NCBI GenBank assembly: GCA_035646975.1
Contig: DASROJ010000153.1
Location: 1-7,510, forward strand
DNA length: 7,510 bases
Source: DASROJ01 sp035646975
Lineage (GTDB): Bacteria; Acidobacteriota; Polarisedimenticolia; JACPZX01; DASXTC01
Direction: 5' to 3'
Part shown: positions 1-6,474 of the stretch, piece by piece
Layout: the number at the start of each line of letters is the position of its first letter
Numbering within the stretch: position 1 is the first letter of the stretch
Translations under genes and position numbers: made by a program
Notes under the pieces: generated by a model
Told to the model about the DNA's origin: nothing
Databases searched by the model: none
Seen by the model: the letters and a program-made list of their open reading frames with translations, nothing else

Positions 1-329
1 CGCGCGCCCGGGGAGCCGGGCGAACGAGAGTCCTCTTCATCCACGCGCTGCGAAACGCCGCGGGGCCCGCCGTGACACTCGTCGGGCTCGGCCTGCCGGG
101 GCTGGTGGGCGGCTCGCTGGTCATCGAGGTGCTGTTTGCCTGGCCCGGGATGGGACGCATCGCCTACGAGGCGATCCTCGCCAGGGACATGCCGGTGGTG
201 GCTGGCACCGTGACGCTGGCCGCCGCGGTCACGCTGGGTGCGAGCCTGCTGTCCGACCTCCTGTACGTCGTGGCCGATCCACGCGTCGTGCTGCCGGGCA
301 GTCCGACACGGACCGGTGTTTCGTCGTGA
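1..329 (+). CDS. ABC transporter permease, DppB/OppB type (C-terminal part)
   Basis: Seen: an open frame (codons from position 3) runs in from the left edge and stops at 327-329, giving about 108 residues. It begins inside the cytoplasmic EAA loop that docks on the ATPase (ARGAGRTRVLFIHALRNA). Two hydrophobic membrane segments follow, with the family-typical 'VLFAWPGMGR' and 'ARDMPVVAG' motifs and a terminal 'DLLYVVADPRV'. Known: this layout is the C-terminus of the DppB/OppB permease of peptide/nickel ABC importers, a dimer partner of the DppC subunit in the inner membrane. The N-terminal helices and the start lie outside the window. Its stop overlaps the next permease start by 4 nt, so the two are translationally coupled. 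The substrate (di- or oligopeptide, nickel, opine) cannot be read from a permease fragment. Family assignment is secure; specificity is not. Confidence 0.92.
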   Translation, partial: RARGAGRTRVLFIHALRNAAGPAVTLVGLGLPGLVGGSLVIEVLFAWPGMGRIAYEAILARDMPVVAGTVTLAAAVTLGASLLSDLLYVVADPRVVLPGSPTRTGVSS

Positions 330-1312
330 TCGCGCCGGCTGGCGGCTCGCGCGGATTGACGACGCTCGTCCTGCTGGCCTGCCTGCTGGTCGCCGGGCTG
401 TGCGCTCCGATGCTGGCCCCGTACGACCCGGACGAAATCGTGGATGTCGCGGCCGCCCGCTATCTCCCTCCCGGCTCTGCCCTTTTCCTTTTCACGCTGC
501 GCGACGGAAGGAATCTCGCGGTCGACAGCTTCGTTTTCCGCGACGACCTGCTGGTCTACCGACGCGGCGGGGCCGAAGGCAGCATCCCGGCGGACGCGGT
601 GGGCCAACGGCTGCCGGCGACCCGGCGCTTCCTGCTCGGCACCGACAACCTCGGGCGCGACCTGCTCAGCCGGATGCTGCGTGGCGCCCGCGTCTCGCTG
701 GGAGTGGGATTGCTCGCGGTCGCCCTGGGCATTGCGCTGGGCGCAGGGATGGGAGCGTTGTGCGGCTATGCCGGGGGGTTTGCCGATGCCGTGCTGATGC
801 GGCTGGTGGACATCCTCCAGTCGATTCCCCGCTTCTTCCTGTTCGTCATCTGCGCGGCGCTGTTCGGCCCCTCCGCGCTGCTGCTCGTTCTGGTTCTCGG
901 GGCCACCGGCTGGATGGGCATCGCGCGGCTCACGCGCGGCCAGGCCTTGTCGATCCGCCATCGGAGCTTCGTCGAGGCCGCGAGGGCTCTGGGCGGCGGC
1001 GCCGGCTCGATCGTCCTGAGGCATCTGCTGCCGCAGTGCGCCGCGCCGCTGACGGTGGCCTCCGCTCTGCTGGCAGCCGACACGATACTCGCCGAGGCGT
1101 CGCTGAGCTTTCTCGGCATCGGGATCCAGCCCCCCACCGCATCCTGGGGAAACATCATCGCGGGCGGGCGCGACAGTCTGCTCACCGCCTGGTGGATCAC
1201 GGCGTTTCCGGGTCTGGCCATCATGGCGACCGTGCTCCTGCTGCATGCGGCCGGCCGGTGGCTGACCGCTCCGGACTCGGCTGGCGGGGCGCAGACGGCT
1301 TTGCTAGATTGA
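326..1312 (+). CDS. ABC transporter permease, DppC/OppC type, with enlarged periplasmic loop
   Basis: A 328-residue inner-membrane subunit that pairs with the preceding permease. The GTG start overlaps the upstream stop (GTGA) and has no clear Shine-Dalgarno, which fits translational coupling. A first helix at about residues 11-30 is followed by the DppC signature GTDNLGRDLLSRM (105-117) and further helices from about 122 onward. The EAA loop is near 217-236 (EAARALGG...LLPQ) and 'ASLSFLGIGIQPPTASWG' is at 258-275. The stretch between helix 1 and the GTD signature is about 75 residues, longer than the 35-40 I know as usual. It contains a dense beta-like segment (LRDGRNLAVDSFVFRDDLLV). The C-terminus lacks the usual GD-x-LRD-x-LDP ending and finishes on an Ala/Gly-rich tail. 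Cognate ATPase and substrate-binding protein genes are not in view. Family is certain; the substrate is unknown. Confidence 0.93.
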   Translation: MIAPAGGSRGLTTLVLLACLLVAGLCAPMLAPYDPDEIVDVAAARYLPPGSALFLFTLRDGRNLAVDSFVFRDDLLVYRRGGAEGSIPADAVGQRLPATRRFLLGTDNLGRDLLSRMLRGARVSLGVGLLAVALGIALGAGMGALCGYAGGFADAVLMRLVDILQSIPRFFLFVICAALFGPSALLLVLVLGATGWMGIARLTRGQALSIRHRSFVEAARALGGGAGSIVLRHLLPQCAAPLTVASALLAADTILAEASLSFLGIGIQPPTASWGNIIAGGRDSLLTAWWITAFPGLAIMATVLLLHAAGRWLTAPDSAGGAQTALLD

Positions 1313-1322
1313 GGACATCCTC

Positions 1323-1370
1323 TGGAGGCCCATGTGGAGGCCCATGTTTTCGAACATGTTTTCGAAATCG
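1323..1370 (+). promoter_or_regulatory. Tandemly duplicated ribosome-binding site and start codon
   Basis: The 12-mer TGGAGGCCCATG occurs twice head to tail (1323-1334, 1335-1346), so GGAGG plus ATG is present in duplicate. A second, imperfect 12-mer pair follows (TTTTCGAACATG, then TTTTCGAAATCG). Four in-frame ATGs result, at 1332, 1344, 1356 and 1380. Each GGAGG is only 3 nt from its nearest ATG and 15 nt from the next one, so neither spacing is ideal. Positions 1343-1358 form a perfect 6-bp hairpin with a TTCG loop that covers the second and third ATGs. Which start is used cannot be decided from sequence. Confidence 0.6.
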
Positions 1371-3944
1371 AACCCCCGCATGCCGCGGTTCGCCCTGGCG
1401 GCGGTCATCCTCTGGACGGGCCTGGCGTCGTATCGGACGCCGTGGGCGGCGGCATCCCCTGATTCTCCACAGACAGTTCCGATTCGTTCGGTTGACACCG
1501 GCACCCGGCTTCTGCTGATCGGTCTGGACGGAGCCGACTGGCAGATCGCCGGCCCGCTCATCGAGGCGGGCAAGCTCCCCAACCTCGCCAGGTTGCGCCG
1601 CGAAGGGGCCTGGGGCGATCTTCGATCCTCCCAGCCGATGCTCTCCCCCCTGCTCTGGACCAGCATCGCCACCGGCAAGACCCCCGATCAGCATGGGATC
1701 ATCGACTTCCTGGTCCTCGACCCGCGCACCGGGATGAAGGTGCCGATCTCCAGCATCTACCGGCGTACCAAGGCCCTCTGGAACATCTACACGGAGTCGG
1801 GGCGAACGGCCGACTTCATCGCCTGGTGGGCAACCTGGCCGGCCGAGGCGGTCAACGGCCACATGGTGTCCGAGCGGCTCGCCTACTCGTTGTTCGGTTT
1901 CAAATCGCGACCCGAGGACACTCTCGGCCTGGTGTACCCGCCGAAGTTCATCGACGAGGTCACGCCGCTGCGGGTGCGCGAGGATTCGATCACGCTCAAG
2001 GACCTCCAGCGGTTCGCGCGCATCACCGCCGCCGACCTGACCGCCGCGCGCGCCAAGCTCAAGGGGGACCAGACACAGGCATACGCCGATCCGATCAACC
2101 ACCTCACGCGGATCCTGGCCAGCACGCGCACCTATCACGCCATCGCGCTGAAGCTGCTGGCCGGGGGAAAGCGCGACATCGTTTCGATCTACTACCAGGG
2201 AATCGACGAGACGTGCCATCGGTTCGCCCAGTACATCCCGCCGAAGTCCGCCTGGATCGATCCGGCGCAATTCGACAAGTACAGCGATGTCGTCAAGCGG
2301 TTCTACGAGTACCAGGACACGCTGATCGGCGAGCTGCTGAAAGCCGCTGGACCCGGCGTCACCGTGGTGCTGATGTCGGACCATGGCTTCCTGAACGGCT
2401 CCGACCGGCCCGAGTTCCCTCCCGACATCGAGCTGAAGGCCGGCCAGTGGCACCGTCTCTACGGAGTCCTGGTGCTGAAGGGCCCGCCCATCAGGCCGGG
2501 GCGTCTGGAGACCAACAGCCTGTACGACGTGACCCCCACGCTGCTCTACCTGTCGGGTCTGCCGGTGGCCCTCGACATGCAGGGGCGGCCGATCCTCGAC
2601 GCCGTGACACCCGAGTTCAAGGCGAAGTATCCGCTCGCCACCATCGCCACCTACGAAGACCCTTCGGGCCGGCACGCCGGATCGGAAGGCGCCATCGCCG
2701 CCGCTTCCGACGAGGTCAACGAGGAGATGCTCGCGCAGCTCAAGTCGCTCGGCTACATCTCGTCGGCGGACGCGGGGGGCGCGCCCCCGGTGCCCGGCGA
2801 AGAGACCCCGGCGACCCTGACGAACATGCTGAACAAGGCCAGCCTGGAAATGCAGAAGGGGGACTTCAAGCGCAGCGAGGAGATCCTGCGCTCGATCCTG
2901 CAGAAAAAACCGGATCATGCCAACACGCATGCGTCGTTGTCCGAGGTGCTCGAAGCGCAGGGGCGCACCGAGGAGGCCCGGACCGAGGCGCGCACCGCGC
3001 TCAACCTCATGGATGACCCTCCCGAACGTCTGGTGGAGCGGTACGCGCAGCTCTCGCGCAGGCTCGGGCGGCTCGACGAGGCGAAGAGCTTCTTCCTGCG
3101 GGGCACCCAGCTGCGCGCCGGGCGGGCCGAGCCGTGGCTCGGCCTCGGGCTCGCGCAGTCCTATTCCGGCGACATGCCGGCGGCCCAGGCGTCGTTTCTG
3201 CGCGCGCTCGAGATGAATCCGCGCTCGACCACCGGCGTCACCGGTCTTTACAACATCTATGAAACATCCGGCAGGCCCCCCGAGGTGCTGGCGGCCATCC
3301 GCAAGGCGGTGAGCGCGAACCCCGACTCGGCCGCGCATCACACGCTGCTGGGGATGCTCTACACGAGCCTCGGCGACGTCGGTCAGGCGGAGTCCGAGCT
3401 GCGCCGCGCGCTCGAGCTCGACCCCGAGCGCGACATGACGATCGCCTCGCTGGGCGGCCTGCTGATGAATTCAGGCCGCATGGAAGAAGCGCGGCATGTG
3501 CTGGAGCGCGCCGTGGCGCGCAAGGCCGACCAGGTCGAGGTGCGCATGGCGCTCGGACAGCTCTACGCCAAGATGAGCCGCTTCGGTGAAGCCACGCGCC
3601 AGATGGCCGAGGCCGCGCGCATCGATCCTTCCAACGCCGTGGCGCAGGGGCAGCTCGGCATGATGTACCTGATGCAGAACCAGGACAGCTTGGCCATGCC
3701 GCGCCTCGAGCGGGCGCTGCAGATGGATCCCGCTTTCTACGAGCTGCACCTGCACCTCGCCGTGCTGTACCACGACGCGAAGAGGTTCGACGACTGCGAG
3801 TCCCAGCTCAAGCAGGCCATCGCCCAGCGCCCCGACGATCCGGAGCCGCATCGCCTGCTGGCAGGCCTGTACGAGGAGCTGGGACGGCAGGACGATCTGG
3901 CAAAAGAGGTCGCGCGATTGAAGGAGCTCGGCGCAAAGCAGTGA
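1332..3944 (+). CDS. Exported alkaline-phosphatase-superfamily protein with C-terminal TPR array
   Basis: 870 residues. A basic N-terminus, a hydrophobic stretch (about 18-34) and a small-residue site near 'PWAAAS' (37-42) look like a Sec signal. The catalytic domain spans about 58-475 and resembles type I phosphodiesterase/nucleotide pyrophosphatases. Seen: D66 in GLDGAD; the LSP-LLWTSIATG stretch, whose S105 aligns with the nucleophile; D292 and H296 (GIDETCH); D350-H351 (SDHG); and H374 (GQWH). These are the residues expected for two metals and a nucleophile, so hydrolysis of a phosphate or sulfate ester is plausible. The substrate is unknown. After an 'LKSLGYI' linker (470-476) come about eleven TPR units (about 495-868), a protein-binding superhelix probably in the periplasm. 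The start is uncertain: later in-frame ATGs at 1344, 1356 and 1380 all keep the signal. It lies 19 nt after the permease stop, so an operon is likely. A sulfatase-like enzyme is the main alternative. Confidence 0.9.
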   Translation: MWRPMFSNMFSKSNPRMPRFALAAVILWTGLASYRTPWAAASPDSPQTVPIRSVDTGTRLLLIGLDGADWQIAGPLIEAGKLPNLARLRREGAWGDLRSSQPMLSPLLWTSIATGKTPDQHGIIDFLVLDPRTGMKVPISSIYRRTKALWNIYTESGRTADFIAWWATWPAEAVNGHMVSERLAYSLFGFKSRPEDTLGLVYPPKFIDEVTPLRVREDSITLKDLQRFARITAADLTAARAKLKGDQTQAYADPINHLTRILASTRTYHAIALKLLAGGKRDIVSIYYQGIDETCHRFAQYIPPKSAWIDPAQFDKYSDVVKRFYEYQDTLIGELLKAAGPGVTVVLMSDHGFLNGSDRPEFPPDIELKAGQWHRLYGVLVLKGPPIRPGRLETNSLYDVTPTLLYLSGLPVALDMQGRPILDAVTPEFKAKYPLATIATYEDPSGRHAGSEGAIAAASDEVNEEMLAQLKSLGYISSADAGGAPPVPGEETPATLTNMLNKASLEMQKGDFKRSEEILRSILQKKPDHANTHASLSEVLEAQGRTEEARTEARTALNLMDDPPERLVERYAQLSRRLGRLDEAKSFFLRGTQLRAGRAEPWLGLGLAQSYSGDMPAAQASFLRALEMNPRSTTGVTGLYNIYETSGRPPEVLAAIRKAVSANPDSAAHHTLLGMLYTSLGDVGQAESELRRALELDPERDMTIASLGGLLMNSGRMEEARHVLERAVARKADQVEVRMALGQLYAKMSRFGEATRQMAEAARIDPSNAVAQGQLGMMYLMQNQDSLAMPRLERALQMDPAFYELHLHLAVLYHDAKRFDDCESQLKQAIAQRPDDPEPHRLLAGLYEELGRQDDLAKEVARLKELGAKQ

Positions 3945-3962
3945 GGCCGGGTGGCGGCGCGT

Positions 3963-5546
3963 TCAACCGGGAGGGCTGCTGCGTCCCGGCCCCGGCCCTG
4001 CGGCTTCCCCGGCCGCGATGATCTCGGGCTTCAGACCCGGCCAGCTGCGCAGGAAGGCGGCCCGCTCGCGCCGGTATCGCTCCACCAGGGTCCTGTACTC
4101 GTCCGCGCGTCCCTGGGTCTCGTAGAGCAGCCGCGGTCTGAGCAGGGGCGCGTCTTCTGCGGCGATGCCCGGCACCGAGGTGGCCACCTCATAGCCGAAG
4201 TCAGGGTCCTGTTCCCAGATGATGGTCCCCTCGGCGATGCCGCGCACGATGGCCGACGACTGCGGGATTCCCACCTTGCGGCTGCGGGTGTCGTCGACGG
4301 CGCCGCCGACCCGCCCCGTGTTCATCAGGTACACCTCCATCGGACAGCCTCGCAGCATCTCGTGCATCCGGTTTCCCTGGTCGGCGTGCAGGAGCGGAAA
4401 GAACGGATTGGTGCCCGGCACCCGCAGCGACTTGCCGGCCTCCTCGACCCCGCCGGCGCTGGTGCCGCGTGTCTCGCCCAGCATGAAGAAGGCCGCCGCC
4501 GTTGCGCCGCTCAGACGGGCCACCGCGGGAATGATGTTCTCGTTCGCATTGAGGATGAGCAGGAAGTCGGCCTTCGCCAGCAGACGCGCGTCGGCGGCGC
4601 CTTCGACTTCGGACATCCGGAAGACGGCCCGGCCGTTCTGCGTGTAGGAAGTGTCGAAGAAGTCGGGCTCGCTCCCCTTCTGGGAGACGTTCTCGAGATA
4701 GGCCCTGGGCTGGCAGACCGCCTTGTGAATGGTCGGCTCGAGCTTCGGGTCCAGACCGAAGGTCTTGGCAAAGCATCCGTTTTCGGTGGCGTACACCTTG
4801 CCGCCGGGCATCAAGGCGACGAAATCGTCCTGGACCGGGCGCGAGTCGTTCTGCCTGGTGAAGGTCGTCGTGGTCTTGCCGGTGCCCGACAACCCGACGA
4901 TCAACCCGACCCTGTCCCCTCTTCCGGTCGGAATCGTCTTGCAGCCCGCGTGAAGCGGCAGCCCACCCCGGTCAAAGACAATCTTGTTCCACATCCTCAG
5001 ACCGGCCTTTTTCGATTCCCCGAAGTAGTCGGAGTTGAAGACTCGCGTGAGCATCGAGCGCAGGTCCACCGCGATGAGCCGGTCGTTGGGAAATCCCTTC
5101 GCCACGAGGTTCGGCGTGTAGAGGATCGTCACCTCGGGTTTGAACGAGGCCAGCTCCTGCGCGGTGGCGTCGAAATAGAGCATCTGCTGCATGCCCGCGA
5201 TGTTGGCGTTGGCCTTTTCCACCATCAGGCGCGCCGCCACCTTGAACCCAGGGGCGTTGCCGATGAATCCCTCGATGACCACCATTTCGCATTCGCGGAG
5301 ATAGCCGTCCTGGATCCTCGCCATCCGCTGCGCTTCGGCGACCGGAAGGGTCTGATCGGAGTGCGCGGACGGCTCGTCCGTCACGATGTAGGTGGAACCC
5401 TTGCTGCGCGCCGTGACGCGCGTGGCGATGTTGTAGTTGTCGAACCGGGTCAGGCGGGCGCCCGGCATCGCGGAGGTCAGCTTTCTCAGATCATCGCTCG
5501 ACGGATTCAGGATCGCCTTGCCGGGCGTGCTGGGAAAAAGGGACAC
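3963..5546 (-). CDS. pckA: Phosphoenolpyruvate carboxykinase (ATP), divergent type
   Basis: Converts oxaloacetate + ATP to PEP + CO2 + ADP, the first gluconeogenic step, in the cytosol. I chose the GTG at 5546-5544 (527 residues, normal for the family) because GGAGGAG lies 10 nt upstream and a strong -10 sits further out, which makes upstream ATGs unlikely. Counting from that GTG: YFGESKK (174-180, substrate Lys), H199 (metal ligand), P-loop GLSGTGKT (218-225), D240-D241 (metal, 'VQDD'), GCFAKT (257-262), LENV (284-287), and R344 in 'PAVARL'. All align with E. coli PckA as I recall it. Two differences stand out: the GRSPKDKYIV block is reduced to ARSKGSTYIV (46-55), and the NTRxxYP block reads NGRAVF. 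It is convergent with the TPR gene (18-nt gap, no visible terminator) and divergent from the cytochrome gene. ATP rather than GTP use is inferred from the overall match. Confidence 0.9.
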   Translation of the reverse strand: MSLFPSTPGKAILNPSSDDLRKLTSAMPGARLTRFDNYNIATRVTARSKGSTYIVTDEPSAHSDQTLPVAEAQRMARIQDGYLRECEMVVIEGFIGNAPGFKVAARLMVEKANANIAGMQQMLYFDATAQELASFKPEVTILYTPNLVAKGFPNDRLIAVDLRSMLTRVFNSDYFGESKKAGLRMWNKIVFDRGGLPLHAGCKTIPTGRGDRVGLIVGLSGTGKTTTTFTRQNDSRPVQDDFVALMPGGKVYATENGCFAKTFGLDPKLEPTIHKAVCQPRAYLENVSQKGSEPDFFDTSYTQNGRAVFRMSEVEGAADARLLAKADFLLILNANENIIPAVARLSGATAAAFFMLGETRGTSAGGVEEAGKSLRVPGTNPFFPLLHADQGNRMHEMLRGCPMEVYLMNTGRVGGAVDDTRSRKVGIPQSSAIVRGIAEGTIIWEQDPDFGYEVATSVPGIAAEDAPLLRPRLLYETQGRADEYRTLVERYRRERAAFLRSWPGLKPEIIAAGEAAGPGPGRSSPPG

Positions 5547-5556
5547 GGGCAGGAAG

Positions 5557-5563
5557 CTCCTCC
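5557..5563 (-). promoter_or_regulatory. Shine-Dalgarno that sets the pckA start
   Basis: On the - strand this reads GGAGGAG, 10 nt before the GTG at 5546. It is the only good ribosome-binding site near the 5' end of the frame. A candidate ATG at 5591-5589 overlaps the -10 hexamer and has no such site, so it is disfavoured. The spacing is slightly long; a CTG two codons earlier would be better spaced but is a rare start. Confidence 0.5.
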
Positions 5564-5569
5564 GGGAAT

Positions 5570-5588
5570 CGGTCTTGCTGGAAGACCG
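5570..5588. promoter_or_regulatory. Perfect 7-bp dyad over the predicted pckA transcription start
   Basis: CGGTCTT (5570-5576), a 5-nt spacer and AAGACCG (5582-5588) form a perfect inverted repeat, beginning one base downstream of the pckA -10 and spanning the expected start point (about 5582-5584 on the - strand). The placement suits a repressor operator. A fortuitous palindrome or a short 5' mRNA hairpin are alternatives. Confidence 0.4.
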
Positions 5589-5589
5589 C

Positions 5590-5598
5590 ATTATACCA
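5590..5598 (-). promoter_or_regulatory. Extended -10 promoter element for pckA
   Basis: The - strand reads TGGTATAAT, a consensus TATAAT preceded by the TGn extension. The hexamer 17 bp upstream is GCAATC, a poor -35, which an extended -10 can compensate for. The predicted start point is near 5583, giving a leader of about 37 nt to the chosen GTG with the Shine-Dalgarno inside it. Confidence 0.6.
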
Positions 5599-5628
5599 GA
5601 GCGGGCCGACCCGATTGCCGCCAGACAG

Positions 5629-5634
5629 TACAAT
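5629..5634 (+). promoter_or_regulatory. -10-like hexamer next to the cytochrome b start codon
   Basis: TACAAT lies 7 nt before the ATG at 5642, so transcription would begin at or within a base or two of the start codon. No Shine-Dalgarno precedes that ATG, which fits a leaderless mRNA. No convincing -35 is visible, so the call rests on position and the hexamer alone. Confidence 0.35.
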
Positions 5635-5641
5635 GCCGGCC

Positions 5642-6307
5642 ATGATTCGCCGCGATGATCGTCTTGCGCGTTGCCATGCGGTCTCCGGGTTGCTCATCGC
5701 CCTTTACGCGGCGCTGCACCTGCTGAACCATGCCGCGTCGATGGGAGGGCCGGCCGCGTTTTCGACCTTCCGCGCGCTGCTGCGCCACCTCTACCAGTCC
5801 CCGGTCTACGAGGTGGGCTGCCTTCTGCTGCCGCTGCTGTTCAACTGTGTCACGGGGCTCTGGATGCTCGCGCGAAGCAGCCGCGCCAACGCGACCCCCG
5901 ACGCCACCGGGCATCCGGGCCTTCGTCGGCGCCTCCACAGATGGTCCGGCATCGTCCTGGCGGCGCTCGTCGTGCCGCACGCGCTGAGCACCCGGGGCGC
6001 GGCGCTGCTCTGGAACATCGATCCTGATTTCCACTTCGTGGCGCGCACGTTGTCGGGACCGAGGGGTGCTGCCTTCTGGCTCATCTACGCGCTGCTCGCC
6101 GCCGCCGCCTCCTATCATCTGTCCAATGGTCTGTTCACCTTCCTGGATGACGTGGGGGCGCTGCGCGGGCGCGTCACGCGCAACGTCGCCGCGGCGGCCT
6201 TCATCTTCGTTGGGGCCACCCTGATGACCTGTGGTTTTCTGGGGTTGCTTTCCTACGGCGGCGTGATCTATCAGGCGCCGACGGTGGAGACGCTGCCGCC
6301 TGACTGA
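5642..6307 (+). CDS. Succinate dehydrogenase/fumarate reductase cytochrome b558-like membrane protein
   Basis: 221 residues with five likely membrane helices (about 13-31, 57-77, 100-118, 143-166, 181-205), the topology of the Bacillus SdhC/Wolinella FrdC diheme b subunit. Blocks comparable to my recollection of B. subtilis SdhC are CHAVSG...LHLLNH (H26 at the H28 position), LPLLFNCVTGLW (N68 at the H70 position), HRWSGIVLAALVVPHALSTR (H113 at the H113 position) and YHLSNGLFTFLDDVG (H159 at the H155 position). Three of four heme-ligand positions thus keep His and one is Asn. The family anchors SdhA/SdhB to the inner face of the membrane and passes electrons to quinone, but no sdhA or sdhB gene follows; a 397-bp gene-free region does. 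An earlier ATG at 5633 overlaps the -10-like hexamer and is less likely. It is divergent from pckA. The family call is good; the exact role is open. Confidence 0.75.
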   Translation: MIRRDDRLARCHAVSGLLIALYAALHLLNHAASMGGPAAFSTFRALLRHLYQSPVYEVGCLLLPLLFNCVTGLWMLARSSRANATPDATGHPGLRRRLHRWSGIVLAALVVPHALSTRGAALLWNIDPDFHFVARTLSGPRGAAFWLIYALLAAAASYHLSNGLFTFLDDVGALRGRVTRNVAAAAFIFVGATLMTCGFLGLLSYGGVIYQAPTVETLPPD

Positions 6308-6348
6308 GTCGCCCGGTCGACGAGTGGTCGTGAAGGTTTCATCCAGGG

Positions 6349-6369
6349 GGCACGGTCAGCGACCGTGCC
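6349..6369. terminator. Perfect 9-bp hairpin after the cytochrome b gene (possible terminator)
   Basis: GGCACGGTC (6349-6357), loop AGC, GACCGTGCC (6361-6369), about 42 nt after the cytochrome b stop codon. The stem is stable and GC-rich but no T-run follows on either strand, so it is not a classical intrinsic terminator. It may instead protect the mRNA 3' end. Confidence 0.35.
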
Positions 6370-6387
6370 TGCCGCAACAGAAAAACA

Positions 6388-6474
6388 GAAGGAGGAAATG
6401 ACCGGGCTGAGCGCCCACCGTGACCCCCTGCCCGAAATCCGACAGGCCTTCTCAATCCGGCCATTTCCTTTTTC
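6388..6474. repeat. Long imperfect inverted repeat (about 24-bp arms, 39-nt loop)
   Basis: Arm 6388-6411 pairs with 6451-6474. From the outside in, 13 consecutive pairs (two of them G-U wobbles) enclose GGAAATG/CATTTCC, then one A-C mismatch, CCGG/CCGG, a G-U pair, one C-A mismatch and TGAG/CTCA. The left arm is purine-rich and the right arm pyrimidine-rich. Read on the - strand, the structure is followed by TGTTTTTCTG, so it could terminate leftward transcription. It could also be the folded core of a small RNA or a degenerate mobile palindrome. Confidence 0.5.

Noticed and set aside
238..1518. A 426-codon + strand frame overlapping both permeases
   Set aside because: It is Arg/Pro/Ala-rich in an alternate frame, with no membrane segments or domains, while the overlapping frames have clear permease signatures.
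1221..3341. A 706-codon open frame antisense to the phosphatase-TPR gene
   Set aside because: It is a shadow of a GC-rich gene: Arg/Gly/His-rich, without a recognisable domain, and opposite a gene with clear catalytic motifs and TPRs.
5547..5633. A longer pckA start (ATG at 5633 or 5591)
   Set aside because: Both would place the consensus extended -10 within or at the start of the coding region, and neither has a Shine-Dalgarno; the extra residues are not needed for the family's usual length.
3951..5645. A 564-codon + strand open frame covering pckA
   Set aside because: It is the antisense of pckA, whose P-loop and metal-binding motifs are unmistakable; the + frame is low-complexity and matches nothing.
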